Shown: positions 40,101-54,770 of the stretch, one piece after another
Numbering within the stretch: position 1 is the stretch's first letter
Layout of the letters: each line of letters starts with the position of its first letter
DNA from: Solenopsis invicta
Lineage: Eukaryota; Arthropoda; Insecta; Hymenoptera; Formicidae
Length of the DNA stretch: 64,000 bases
Direction: 5' to 3'
Assembly (NCBI RefSeq): GCF_016802725.1
Contig: NC_052672.1
Location: forward strand, 9,434,710 to 9,498,709
Translations under genes and position numbers: made by a program
The notes under the pieces: model-generated
The model's input: the letters and a program-made list of their open reading frames with translations, nothing else
Database searches by the model: none
Told to the model about the DNA's origin: nothing

Positions 40101-43100
40101 ACAAAAATTTTACTCAACAATTTCAAAATTTGACTGATATAAGTCTTCCCTTTTTCCTTCAACAAATCGATACATCGAGATAAAAGTTACAACTCTTCTG
40201 TGGGCTATCAGAACACAGAGATATTGAAGAAATTCGGAAAAAAATCAATTTTACTAAAAAATTCGAATTTTGACTGATATAACTCTTTCGTCTGGCACTT
40301 TAGCGATTCGATCTATTATGATAAAATTTAGAACTCTTCTGGGGGCTATAAAAACACAGAGATATTTGAGAAATTCGCAAAAAAATTTTACTCAAAAATT
40401 TCGTACTTTGATTGATATAACTCTTTCGTTTTTCACTTTAACGATTTGATCCATAATGATAAAAGTTAGAACTCTTCTCGGGGCTATCAGAACACATAGA
40501 TAATAAAGAAATTCGCAAAAAAAATTTTACTCAACAATTTCGAAATTTGACTGATATAAGTCTTCCCTTTTTTCCTTGAAAAATTCGATACATCGTGATA
40601 AAAGTTACAACTCTTCTGTGGGCTATCAGAACACAGAGATATTGGAAAAATTCGGAAAAAAACCAATTTTACACAAAAATTTCGAACTTTGACTTATATA
40701 ACTCTTTCGTCTTGCACTTTAGCGATTCGATCTATTATGATAAAATTTAGAAATCTTCTGGGGGCTATAAAAACACAGAGATATTTGAGAAATTCGCAAA
40801 AAAGTTTTACTCAAAAATTTCGTACTTTGATTGATGTAACTCTTTCGTTTTTCACTTTAACGATTTGATCCATAATGATAAAAGTTAGAACTCTTCTCGG
40901 GGATATGAAAACACAGAGTAATTAAAGAAATTCGCAAAAAACATTTTACTCAAAAATTTCGAAATTTGACTGATATAAGTCTCCCCTTTTTCACTTCAAC
41001 AATTCGATATATTGTGATAAAAGTTACAACTCTTCTGTGGGCTATCAGAACACAGAGATATTGGAGAAATTCGGAAAAAAATCAATTTTATTAAAAAATT
41101 CGAACTTTGACTGATATAACTCTTTCGTCTGGCACTTTAGCGATTCGATCTATTATGATAAAAGTTAGAACTCTTCTGGGGGCTATAAAAACACAGAGAT
41201 ATTTGAGAAATTCGCAAAAAAGTTTTACTCAAAAATTACGTACTCTGATTGATATATATCTTTCGTTTTTAACTTTAACGATTTGATCCATAATGATAAA
41301 AGTTAGAAATTTCTCGGGACTATCAGAACACAGAGATGTTTGAGAAATAAGCAAAAAAGTTTTACTCAAAAATTTCGTACTTTGATTGATATAACTCTTT
41401 CGTTTTTCACTTTAACGATATGATCCATAATGATAAAAGTTAGAACTCTTCTCGGGGCTATCAGAATACAGAGATATTAAAGAAATTCGCAACAAAAATT
41501 TTACACAACAATTTCAAAATTTGACTGATATAAGTCTTCCCTTTTTCCTTCAACAAATCGATACATCGAGATAAAAGTTACAACTCTTCTGTGGGCTATC
41601 AGAACACAGAGATATTGAAGAAATTCGGAAAAAAACAATTTTACTAAAAAATTCGAATTTTGACTGATATAACTCTTTCGTCTGGCACTTTAGCGATTCG
41701 ATCTATTATGATAAAATTTAGAACTCTTCTGGGGGCTACAAAAACACAGAGATACTTGAGAAATTCGCAAAAAGTTTTACTCAAAAATTTCGCACTTTGA
41801 TTGATATAACTCTTTCGTTTTTCAATTTAACGATTTGATCCATAATGATAAAAGTTAGAACTCTTCTCGGGGATATCAGAACACATAGATAATAAAGAAA
41901 TTCGCAAAAAAAATTTTACTCAACAATTTCGAAGTTTGACTGATATAAGTCTTCCCTTTTTTCCTTGAAAAATTCGATACATCGTGATAAAAGTTACAAC
42001 TCTTCTGTGGGCTAACAGAACACAGAGATATTGGAAAAATTCGGAAAAAAACCAATTTTACACAAAAATTTTGAACTTTGACTGATATAACTCTTTCGTC
42101 TTGCACTTTAGCGATTCGATCTATTATGATAAAATTTAGAACTCTTCTGGGGGCTATAAAAACACAGAGATATTTGAGAAATTCGCAAAAAAGTTTTACT
42201 CAAAAATTTCGTACTTTGATTGATATAACTCTTTCGTTTTTAACTTTAACGATTTGATCCATAATGATAAAAGTTAGAACTTTTCTCGGGGCTATCAGAA
42301 CACAGAGATGTTTGAGAAATAAGCAAAAAAGTTTTACTCAAAAATTTCGTACTTTGATTGATATAACTCTTTCGTTTTTCACTTTAACGATATGATCCAT
42401 AATGATAAAAGTTAGAACTCTTCTCGGGCCTATCAGAACACAGAGATATTAAAGATATTCGCAAAAAAAATTTTACTTAACAATTTCGAAATTTGACTGA
42501 TATAAGTCTTCCCTTTTTTCCTTGAAAAATTCGATACATCGTGATAAAAGTTACAACTCTTCTGTGGGCTATCAGAACACAGAGATATTGGAAAAATTCG
42601 GAAAAAAACCAATTTTACACAAAAATTTCGAACTTTGACTTATATAACTCTTTCGTCTTGCACTTTAGCGATTCGATCTATTATGATAAAATTTAGAAAT
42701 CTTCTGGGGGCTATAAAAACACAGAGATATTTGAGAAATTCGCAAAAAAGTTTTACTCAAAAATTTCGTACTTTGATTAATGTAACTCTTTCGTTTTTAA
42801 CTTTAACGATTTGATCCATAATGATAAAAGTTAGAACTCTTTTCGGGGCTAACAGAACACAGATATGTTTGAGAAATAAGGAAAAAAGTTTTACTCAAAG
42901 ATTTCGTACTTTGATTGATATAACTCTTTCGTTTTTCACTTTAACGATTTGATCCATAATGATAAAAGTTAGAACTCTTCTCGGGGCTATCCGAACACAT
43001 AGATAATAAAGAAATTCGCAAAAAAAATTTTACTCAACAATTTCGAAATTTGACTGATATAAGTCTTCCCTTGTTTCCTTCAAAAATTCGATACATCGTG

Positions 43101-43419
43101 ATAAAAGTTACAACTCTTCTGTGGGCTATCAGAACACAGAGATATTGCAAAAATTCGGAAAAAAACCAGTTTTACTCAAAAATTTCGAACTTTGACTGAT
43201 ATAACTCTTTCGTCTTGCACTTTAGCGATTCGATCTATTATGATAAAATTTAGAACTCTTCTGGGGGCTATAAAAACGCATTGATATTTGAGAAATTCGC
43301 AAAAAAGTTTTACTCAAAAATTTCGTACTTTGATTGATATAACTCTTTCGTTTTTCACTTTAACGATTTGATCCATAATGATAAAAGTTAGAACTCTTCT
43401 CGGGGCTATGAAAACACAG

Positions 43420-46400
43420 AGTAATTAAAGAAATTCCCAAAAAAAATTTTACTCAACAATTTCGCAATTTGACTGATATAAGTCTCCCCTTTTTCCTTCA
43501 ACAATTCGATACATCGAGATAAAAGTTACAACTCTTCTGTGGGCTATCAGAACACAGAGATATTGGAGAAATTCGGAAAAAAACCAATTTTACTCAAAAA
43601 TTTCGAACTTTGACTGATATAACTCTTTCGTCTTGCACTTTAGCGATTCGATCTATTATGATAAAATTTAGAACTCTTCTGGGGGCTATAAAAACGTAGA
43701 GATATTTGAGAAATTCGCAAAAAAGTTTTACTCAAAAATTTCGTACTTTGATTGATATAACTCTTTCGTTTTTAACTTTAACGATTTGATCCATAATGAT
43801 AAAAGTTAGAACTTTTCTCGGGGCTATCAGAACACAGAGATGTTTGAGAACTAAGCAAAAAAGTTTTACTCAAAAATTTCGTACTTTGATTGATATAACT
43901 CTTTCGTTTTTCACTTTAACTATTTGATCCATAATGATAAAATTTGGAACTCTTCTCGGGGCTATCAGAACACATAGATAATAAAGAAATCCGCAAAAAA
44001 AATTTTACTCAACAATTTCGAAATTTGACTGATATAAGTCTTCCCTTTTTTCCTTCAAAAATTCGATACATCGTGATAAAAGTTACAACTCTTCTGTGGG
44101 CTATCAGAACACAGAGATGTTGGAAAAATTCGGATAAAAACCAATTTTACTCAAAAATTTCGAACTTTGACTGATATAACTCTTTCGTCTTGCACTTTAG
44201 CGATTCGATCTATTATGATAAAATTTAGAACTCTTCTGGGGACTATAAAAACACAGAGATATTTGAGAAATTCGCAAAAAAGTTTTACTCAAAAATTTCG
44301 TACTTTGATTGATATAACTCTTTCGTTTTTCACTTTAACGATTTGATCCATAATGATAAAAGTTAGAACTCTTCTCGGGGCTATGAAAACACAGAGTAAT
44401 TAAAGAAATTCGCAAAAAACATTTTACTCAAAGTTTCGAAATTTGACTGATATAAGTCTTCCCTTTTTCACTTCAACAATTCGATATATTGTGATAAAAG
44501 TTACAACTCTTCTGTGGGCTATCAGAACACAGAGATATTGGAGAAATTCGGAAAAAAATCAATTTTATTAAAAAATTCGAACTTTGACTGATATAACTCT
44601 TTCGTCTGGCACTTTAGCGATTCGATCTATTATGATAAAAGTTAGAACTCTTCTGGGGGCTATAAAAACACAGAGATATTTGAGAAATTCGCAAAAAAGT
44701 TTTACTCAAAAATTACGTACTCTGATTGATATATATCTTTCGTTTTTAACTTTAACGATTTGATCCATAATGATAAAAGTTAGAAATTTCTCGGGACTAT
44801 CAGAACACAGAGATGTTTGAGAAATAAGCAAAAAAGTTTTACTCAAAAATTTCGTACTTTGATTGATATAACTCTTTCGTTTTTCACTTTAACGATATGA
44901 TCCATAATGATAAAAGTTAGAACTCTTCTCGGGGCTATCAGAATACAGAGATATTAAAGAAATTCGCAACAAAAATTTTACACAACAATTTCAAAATTTG
45001 ACTGATATAAGTCTACCCTTTTTCCTTCAACAAATCGATACATCGAGATAAAAGTTACAACTCTTCTGTGGGCTATCAGAACACAGAGATATTGAAGAAA
45101 TTCGGAAAAAAACAATTTTACTAAAAAATTCGAATTTTGACTGATATAACTCTTTCGTCTGGCACTTTAGCGATTCGATCTATTATGATAAAATTTAGAA
45201 CTCTTCTGGGGGCTACAAAAACACAGAGATACTTGAGAAATTCGCAAAAAGTTTTACTCAAAAATTTCGTACTTTGATTGATATAACTCTTTCGTTTTTC
45301 AATTTAACGATTTGATCCATAATGATAAAAGTTAGAACTCTTCTCGGGGATATCAGAACACATAGATAATAAAGAAATTCGCAAAAAAAATTTTACTCAA
45401 CAATTTCGAAGTTTGACTGATATAAGTCTTCCCTTTTTTCCTTGAAAAATTCGATACATCGTGATAAAAGTTACAACTCTTCTGTGGGCTATCAGAACAC
45501 AGAAATATTGCAAAAATTCGGAAAAAAACCAGTTTTACTCAAAAATTTCGAACTTTGACTGATATAACTCTTTCGTCTTGCACTTTAGCGATTCGATCTA
45601 TTATGATAAAATTTAGAACTCTTCTGGGGGCTATAAAAACGCAGAGATATTTGAGAAATTCGCAAAAAAGTTTTACTCAAAAATTTCGTACTTTGATTGA
45701 TATAACTCTTTCGTTTTTCACTTTAACGATTTGATCCATAATGATAAAATTTAGAACTCTTCTCGGGGCTATCAGAACACATAGATAATAAAGAAATTCG
45801 CAAAAAAAATTTTACTCAACAATTTCGAAATTTGACTGATATAAGTCTTCCCTTTTTTCCTTCAAAAATTCGATACATCGTGATGAAAGTTACAACTCTT
45901 CTGTGGGCTATCAGAACACAGAGATATTGGAAAAATTCGGAAAAAAACCAATTTTACTCAAAAATTTCGAACTTTGACTGATATAACTCTTTCGTCTTGC
46001 ACTTTAGCGATTCGATCTATTATGATAAAATTTAGAACTCTTCTGGGGGCTACAAAAACACAGAGATACTTGAGAAATTCGCAAAAAGTTTTACTCAAAA
46101 ATTTCGTACTTTGATTGATATAACTCTTTCGTTTTTCACTTTAACGATTTGATCCATAATGATAAAAGTTAGAACTCTTCTCGGGGCTATGAAAACACAG
46201 AGTAATTAAAGAAATTCCCAAAAAAAATTTTACTCAACAATTTCGCAATTTGACTGATATAAGTCTCCCCTTTTTCCTTCAACAATTCGATACATCGAGA
46301 TAAAAGTTACAACTCTTCTGTGGGCTATCAGAACACAGAGATATTGGAGAAATTCGGAAAAAAACCAATTTTACTCAAAAATTTCGAACTTTGACTGATA

Positions 46401-47160
46401 TAACTCTTTCGTCTTGCACTTTAGCGATTCGATCTATTATGATAAAATTTAGAACTCTTCTGGGGGCTATAAAAACGTAGAGATATTTGAGAAATTCGCA
46501 AAAAAGTTTTACTCAAAAATTTCGTACTTTGATTGATATAACTCTTTCGTTTTTAACTTTAACGATTTGATCCATAATGATAAAAGTTAGAACTTTTCTC
46601 GGGGCTATCAGAACACAGAGATGTTTGAGAACTTAGCAAAAAAGTTTTACTCAAAAATTTCGTACTTTGATTGATATAACTCTTTCGTTTTTCACTTTAA
46701 CTATTTGATCCATAATGATAAAATTTGGAACTCTTCTCGGGGCTATCAGAACACATAGATAATAAAGAAATCCGCAAAAAAAATTTTACTCAACAATTTC
46801 GAAATTTGACTGATATAAGTCTTCCCTTTTTTCCTTCAAAAATTCGATACATCGTGATAAAAGTTACAACTCTTCCGTGGGCTATCAGAACACAGAGATG
46901 TTGGAAAAATTCGGATAAAAACCAATTTTACTCAAAAATTTCGAACTTTGACTGATATAACTCTTTCGTCTTGCACTTTAGCGATTCGATCTATTATGAT
47001 AAAATTTAGAACTCTTCTGGGGACTATAAAAACACAGAGATATTTGAGAAATTCGCAAAAAAGTTTTACTCAAAAATTTCGTACTTTGATTGATATAACT
47101 CTTTCGTTTTTCACTTTAACGATTTGATCCATAATGATAAAAGTTAGAACTCTTCTCGGG
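43420..47160 (+). repeat. 2,781-bp long-range duplication inside the satellite
   Basis: The same series of rare variants occurs twice, 2,781 bp (20 monomers) apart. Examples are ATTCCCAAAAAAAATTTTACTC with TTTCGCAATTTGAC, the ATAAAATTTGGAACTC start at 43,937 and 46,718, and GAAATCCGC after it. One copy starts near 43,430, the other near 46,210. Confidence 0.85.
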
Positions 47161-50100
47161 GCTATGAAAACACAGAGTAATTAAAGAAATTCGCAAAAAA
47201 CATTTTACTCAAAGTTTCGAAATTTGACTGATATAAGTCTTCCCTTTTTCACTTCAACAATTCGATATATTGTGATAAAAGGTACAACTCTTCTGTGGGC
47301 TATCAGAACACAGAGATATTGGAGAAATTCGGAAAAAAATCAATTTTACTAAAAAATTCGAACTTTGACTGATATAACTCTTTCGTCTGGCACTTTAGCG
47401 ATTCGATTTCTTATGATAAAATTTAGAACTCTTCTGGGGGCTATAAAAACACAGAGATATTTCAGAAATTCGCAAAAAAATTTTACTCAAAAATTTCGTA
47501 CTTTGATTGATATAACTCTTTCGTTTTTCACTTTAAGGATTTGATCCATAATGATAAAAGTTAGAACTCTTCTCGGGGCTATCAGAACACATAGATAATA
47601 AAGAAATTCGCAAAAAAAATTTTACTCAACAATTTCGAAATTTGATTGATATAAGTCTTCCCTTTTTTCCTTCAAAAATTCGATACATCGTGATAAAAGT
47701 TACAACTCTTCTGTGGGCTATCAGAACACAGAAATATTGCAAAAATTCGGAAAAAAACCAGTTTTACTCAAAAATTTCGTACTTTGATTGATATAACTCT
47801 TTCGTTTTTCACTTTAACGATTTGATCCATAATGATAAAAGTTAGAACTTTTCTCGGGGCTATCAGAACACAGAGATGTTTGATAAATTAGCAAAAAAGT
47901 TTTACTAAAAAATTTCGTACTTTGATTGATATAACTCTTTCGTTTTTCACTTTAACGATATGATCCATAATGATAAAAGTTAGAACTCTTCTCGGGCCTA
48001 TCAGAACACAGAGATATTAAAGATATTCGCAAAAAAAATTTTACTCAACAATTTCGAAATTTGACTGATATAAGTCTTCCCTTTTTTCCTTGAAAAATTC
48101 GATACATCGTGATAAAAGTTACAACTCTTCTGTGGGCTATCAGAACACAGAGATATTGGAAAAATTCGGAAAAAAACCAATTTTACACAAAAATTTCGAA
48201 CTTTGACTTATATAACTCTTTCGTCTTGCACTTTAGCGATTCGATCTATTATGATAAAATTTAGAAATCTTCTGGGGGCTATAAAAACACAGAGATATTT
48301 GAGAAATTCGCAAAAAAGTTTTACTCAAAAATTTCGTACTTTGATTGATGTAACTCTTTCGTTTTTAACTTTAACGATTTGATCCATAATGATAAAAGTT
48401 AGAACTCTTTTCGGGGCTAACAGAACACAGATATGTTTGAGAAATAAGGAAAAAAGTTTTACTCAAAGATTTCGTACTTTGATTGATATAACTCTTTCGT
48501 TTTTCACTTTAACGATTTGATCCATAATGATAAAAGTTAGAACTCTTCTCGGGGCTATCCGAACACATAGATAATAAAGAAATTCGCAAAAAAAATTTTA
48601 CTCAACAATTTCGAAATTTGACTGATATAAGTCTTCCCTTGTTTCCTTCAAAAATTCGATACATCGTGATAAAAGTTACAACTCTTCTGTGGGCTATCAG
48701 AACACAGAGATATTGCAAAAATTCGGAAAAAAACCAGTTTTACTCAAAAATTTCGAACTTTGACTGATATAACTCTTTCGTCTTGCACTTTAGCGATTCG
48801 ATCTATTATGATAAAATTTAGAACTCTTCTGGGGGCTATAAAAACGCAGAGATATTTGAGAAATTCGCAAAAAAGTTTTACTCAAAAATTTCGTACTTTG
48901 ATTGATATAACTCTTTCGTTTTTCACTTTAACGATTTGATCCATAATGATAAAAGTTAGAACTCTTCTCGGGGCTATGAAAATACAGAGTAATTAAAGAA
49001 ATTCGCAAAAAAAATTTTACTCAACAATTTCGAAATTTGACTGATATAAGTCTTCCCTTTTTTCCTTCAAAAATTCGATACATCGTGATAAAAGTTACAA
49101 CTCTTCTGTGGGCTATCAGAACACAGAGATATTGGAAAAATTCGAAAAAAAACCAATTTTACTCAAAAATGTCGAACTTTGACTGATATAACTCTTTCGT
49201 CTTGCACTTTAGCGATTCGATCTATTATGATAAAATTTAGAACTCTTCTGGGGGCTATAAAAACACAGAGATACTTGAGAAATTCGCAAAAAAGTTTTAC
49301 TCAAAAATTTCGTACTTTGATTGATATAACTGTTTCGTTTTTCAATTTAACGATTTGATCCATAATGATAAAAGTTAGAACTCTTCTGGGGGCTATAAAA
49401 ACACAGAGATATTTGAGAAATTCGCAAAAAAGTTTTACTCAAATATGTCGTACTTTGATTGATATAACTCTTTCGTTTTTCACTTTAACGATATGATCCA
49501 TAATGATAAAAGTTAGAACTTCTCTCGGGGCTATCCGAACACATAGATAATAAAGAAATTCGCAAAAATAATTTTACTCAATAATTTCGAAATTTGACTG
49601 ATATAAGTCTTCCCTTTTTTCCTTCAAAAATTCGATACATCGTGATAAAATTACAACTCTTCTGTGGGCTATCAGAACACAGAGATATTGGAAAAATTCG
49701 GAAAAAAACCAATTTTACTCAAAAACTTCGAACTTTGACTGATATAACTCTTTCGTCTTGCACTTTAGCGATTCGATCTATTATGATAAAATTTAGAACT
49801 CTTCTCGGGGCTATCAGAACACAGAGATATTAAAGAAATTCGCAAAAAAGTTTTACTCAAAAATTTCGTACTTTGATTGATGTAACTCTTTCGTTTTTAA
49901 CTTTAACGATTTGATCCATAATGATAAAAGTTAGAACTCTTTTCGGGGCTAACAGAACACAGATATGTTTGAGAAATAAGGAAAAAAGTTTTACTCAAAG
50001 ATTTCGTACTTTGATTGATATAACACTTTCGTTTTTCACTTTAACGATTTGATCCATAATGATAAAAGTTAGAACTCTTCTCGGGGCTATCCGAACACAT

Positions 50101-52810
50101 AGATAATAAAGAAATTCGCAAAAAAAATTTTACTCAACAATTTCGAAATTTGACTGATATAAGTCTTCCCTTGTTTCCTTCAAAAATTCGATACATCGTG
50201 ATAAAAGTTACAACTCTTCTGTGGGCTATCAGAACACAGAGATATTGCAAAAATTCGGAAAAAAACCAGTTTTACTCAAAAATTTCGAACTTTGACTGAT
50301 ATAACTCTTTCGTCTTGCACTTTAGCGATTCGATCTATTATGATAAAATTTAGAACTCTTCTGGGGACTATAAAAACACAGAGATATTTGAGAAATTCGC
50401 AAAAAAGTTTTACTCAAAAATTTCGTACTTTGATTGATATAACTCTTTCGTTTTTCACTTTAACGATTTGATCCATAATGATAAAAGTTAGAACTTTTCT
50501 CGGGGCTATCAGAACACAAGGATGTTTGATAAATTAGCAAAAAAGTTTTACTAAAAAATTTCGTACTTTGATTGATATAACTCTTTCGTTTTTCACTTTA
50601 ACGATATGATCCATAATGATAAAAGTTAGAACTCTTCTCGGGCCTATCAGAACACAGAGATATTAAAGATATTCGCAAAAAAAATTTTACTCAACAATTT
50701 CGAAATTTGACTGATATAAGTCTTCCCTTTTTTCCTTGAAAAATTCGATACATCGTGATAAAAGTTACAACTCTTCTGTGGGCTATCAGAACACAGAGAT
50801 ATTGGAAAAATTCGGAAAAAAACCAATTTTACACAAAAATTTCGAACTTTGACTTATATAACTCTTTCGTCTTGCACTTTAGCGATTCGATCTATTATGA
50901 TAAAATTTAGAAATCTTCTGGGGGCTATAAAAACACAGAGATATTTGAGAAATTCGCAAAAAAGTTTTACTCAAAAATTTCGTACTTTGATTGATGTAAC
51001 TCTTTCGTTTTTAACTTTAACGATTTGATCCATAATGATAAAAGTTAGAACTCTTTTCGGGGCTAACAGAACACAGATATGTTTGAGAAATAAGGAAAAA
51101 AGTTTTACTCAAAGATTTCGTACTTTGATTGATATAACTCTTTCGTTTTTCACTTTAACGATTTGATCCATAATGATAAAAGTTAGAACTCTTCTCGGGG
51201 CTATCCGAACACATAGATAATAAAGAAATTCGCAAAAAAAATTTTACTCAACAATTTCGAAATTTGACTGATATAAGTCTTCCCTTGTTTCCTTCAAAAA
51301 TTCGATACATCGTGATAAAAGTTACAACTCTTCTGTGGGCTATCAGAACACAGAGATATTGCAAAAATTCGGAAAAAAACCAGTTTTACTCAAAAATTTC
51401 GAACTTTGACTGATATAACTCTTTCGTCTTGCACTTTAGCGATTCGATCTATTATGATAAAATTTAGAACTCTTCTGGGGGCTATAAAAACGCAGAGATA
51501 TTTGAGAAATTCGCAAAAAAGTTTTACTCAAAAATTTCGTACTTTGATTGATATAACTCTTTCGTTTTTCACTTTAACGATTTGATCCATAATGATAAAA
51601 GTTAGAACTCTTCTCGGGGCTATGAAAACACAGAGTAATTAAAGAAATTCGCAAAAAAAATTTTACTCAACAATTTCAAAATTTGACTGATATAAGTCTT
51701 CCCTTTTTTCCTTCAAAAATTCGATACATCGTGATAAAAGTTACAACTCTTCTGTGGGCTATCAGAACACAGACATATTGGAAAAATTCGAAAAAAAACC
51801 AATTTTACTCAAAAATTTCGAACTTTGACTGATATAACTCTTTCGTCTTGCACTTTAGCGATTCGATCTATTATGATAAAATTTAGAACTCTTCTGGGGG
51901 CTATAAAAACACAGAGATACTTGAGAAATTCGCAAAAAAGTTTTACTCAAAAATTTCGTACTTTGATTGATGTAACTCTTTCGTTTTTAACTTTAACGAT
52001 TTGATCCATAATGATAAAAGTTAGAACTCTTTTCGGGGCTAACAGAACACAGATATGTTTGAGAAATAAGGAAAAAAGTTTTACTCAAAGATTTCGTACT
52101 TTGATTGATATAACTCTTTCGTTTTTCACTTTAACGATTTGATCCATAATGATAAAAGTTAGAACTCTTCTCGGGGCTATCCGAACACATAGATAATAAA
52201 GAAATTCGCAAAAAAAATTTTACTCAACTATTTCGAAATTTGACTGATATAAGTCTTCCCTTGTTTCCTTCAAAAATTCGATACATCGTGATAAAAGTTA
52301 CAACTCTTCTGTGGGCTATCAGAACACAGAGATATTGCAAAAATTCGGAAAAAAACCAGTATTACTCAAAAATTTCGAACTTTGACTGATATAACTCTTT
52401 CGTCTTGCACTTTAGCGATTCGATCTATTATGATAAAATTTAGAACTCTTCTGGGGGCTATAAAAACGCAGAGATATTTGAGAAATTCGCAAAAAAGTTT
52501 TACTCAAAAATTTCGTACTTTGATTGATATAACTCTTTCGTTTTTCACTTTAACGATTTGATCCATAATGATAAAAGTTAGAACTCTTCTCGGGGCTATG
52601 AAAACACAGAGTAATTAAAGAAATTCGCAAAAAAAATTTTACTCAACAATTTCGAAATTTGACTGATATAAGTCTTCCCTTTTTTCCTTCAAAAATTCGA
52701 TACATCGTGATAAAAGTTACAACTCTTCTGTGGGCTATCAGAACACAGAGATATTGGAAAAATTCGGAAAAAAACCAATTTTACTCAAAAACTTCGAACT
52801 TTGACTGATA

Positions 52811-54770
52811 TAACTCTTTCGTCTTGCACTTTAGCGATTCGATCTATTATGATAAAATTTAGAACTCTTCTGGGGGCTATAAAAACACAGAGATACTTGA
52901 GAAATTCGCAAAAAAGTTTTACTCAAAAATTTCGTACTTTGATTGATATAACTGTTTCGTTTTTCAATTTAACGATTTGATCCATAATGATAAAAGTTAG
53001 AACTCTTCTGGGGGCTATAAAAACACAGAGATATTTGAGAAATTCGCAAAAAAGTTTTACTCAAAAATTTCGTACTTTGATTGATATAACTCTTTCGTTT
53101 TTCACTTTAACGATATGATCAATAATGATAAAAGTTAGAACTTCTCTCGGGGCTATCCGAACACATAGATAATAAAGAAATTCGCAAAAATAATTTTACT
53201 CAACAATTTCGAAATTTGACTGATATAAGTCTTCCCTTTTTTCCTTCAAAAATTCGATACATCGTGATAAAAGTTACAACTCTTCTGTGGGCTATCAGAA
53301 CACAGAGATATTGGAAAAATTCGGAAAAAAACCAATTTTACTCAAAAACTTCGAACTTTGACTGATATAACTCTTTCGTCTTGCACTTTAGCGATTCGAT
53401 CTATTATGATAAAATTTAGAACTCTTCTGGGGGCTATAAAAACACAGAGATACTTGAGAAATACGCAAAAAAGTTTTACTCAAAAATTTCGTACTTTGAT
53501 TGATATAAGTCTTTCGTTTTTCACTTTAACGATTTGATCCATAATGATAAAAGTTAGAACTCTTCTCGGGGCTATCAGAACACAGAGATATTAAAGAAAT
53601 TCCCAAAAAAAATTTTACTCAACAATTTCGCAATTTGACTGATATAAGTCTCCCCTTTTTCCTTCAACAATTCGATACATCGAGATAAAAGTTACAACTC
53701 TTCTGTGGGCTATCAGAACACAGAGATATTGGAGAAATTCGGAAAAAAACCAATTTTACTCAAAAATTTCGAACTTTGACTGATATAACTCTTTCGTCTT
53801 GCACTTTAGCGATTCGATCTATTATGATAAAATTTAGAACTCTTCTGGGGGCTATAAAAACACAGAGATACTTGAGAAATTCGCAAAAAAGTTTTACTCA
53901 AAAATTTCGTACTTTGATTGATATAACTGTTTCGTTTTTCAATTTAACGATTTGATCCATAATGATAAAAGTTAGAACTCTTCTGGGGGCTATAAAAACA
54001 CAGAGATATTTGAGAAATTCGCAAAAAAGTTTTACTCAAAAATTTCGTACTTTGATTGATATAACTCTTTCGTTTTTCACTTTAACGATATGATCCATAA
54101 TGATAAAAGTTAGAACTTCTCTCGGGGCTATCCGAACACATAGATAATAAAGAAATTCGCAAAAATAATTTTACTCAACAATTTCGAAATTTGACTGATA
54201 TAAGTCTTCCCTTTTTTCCTTCAAAAATTCGATACATCGTGATAAAAGTTACAACTCTTCTGTGGGCTATCAGAACACAGAGATATTGGAAAAATTCGGA
54301 AAAAAACCAATTTTACTCAAAAACTTCGAACTTTGACTGATATAACTCTTTCGTCTTGCACTTTAGCGATTCGATCTATTATGATAAAATTTAGAACTCT
54401 TCTGGGGGCTATAAAAACACAGAGATACTTGAGAAATACGCAAAAAAGTTTTACTCAAAAATTTCGTACTTTGATTGATATAAGTCTTTCGTTTTTCACT
54501 TTAACGATTTGATCCATAATGATAAAAGTTAGAACTCTTCTCGGGGCTATCAGAACACAGAGATATTAAAGAAATTCCCAAAAAAAATTTTACTCAACAA
54601 TTTCGCAATTTGACTGATATAAGTCTCCCCTTTTTCCTTCAACAATTCGATACATCGAGATAAAAGTTACAACTCTTCTGTGGGCTATCAGAACACAGAG
54701 ATATTGGAGAAATTCGGAAAAAAACCAATTTTACTCAAAAATTTCGAACTTTGACTGATATAACTCTTTC
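52811..54770 (+). repeat. 975-bp block, tandem duplicate inside the satellite
   Basis: A 7-monomer block (one 3-monomer plus one 4-monomer unit) repeats almost unchanged. The variant AACTGTTTCG is at 52950 and 53925. GAAATACGCAAAAAAG and the TTTCGCAATTTGAC/TCTCCCC pair recur 976 bp apart. A related but longer spacing (1,113 bp, 8 monomers) follows at 56,851 and 57,964. Confidence 0.88.
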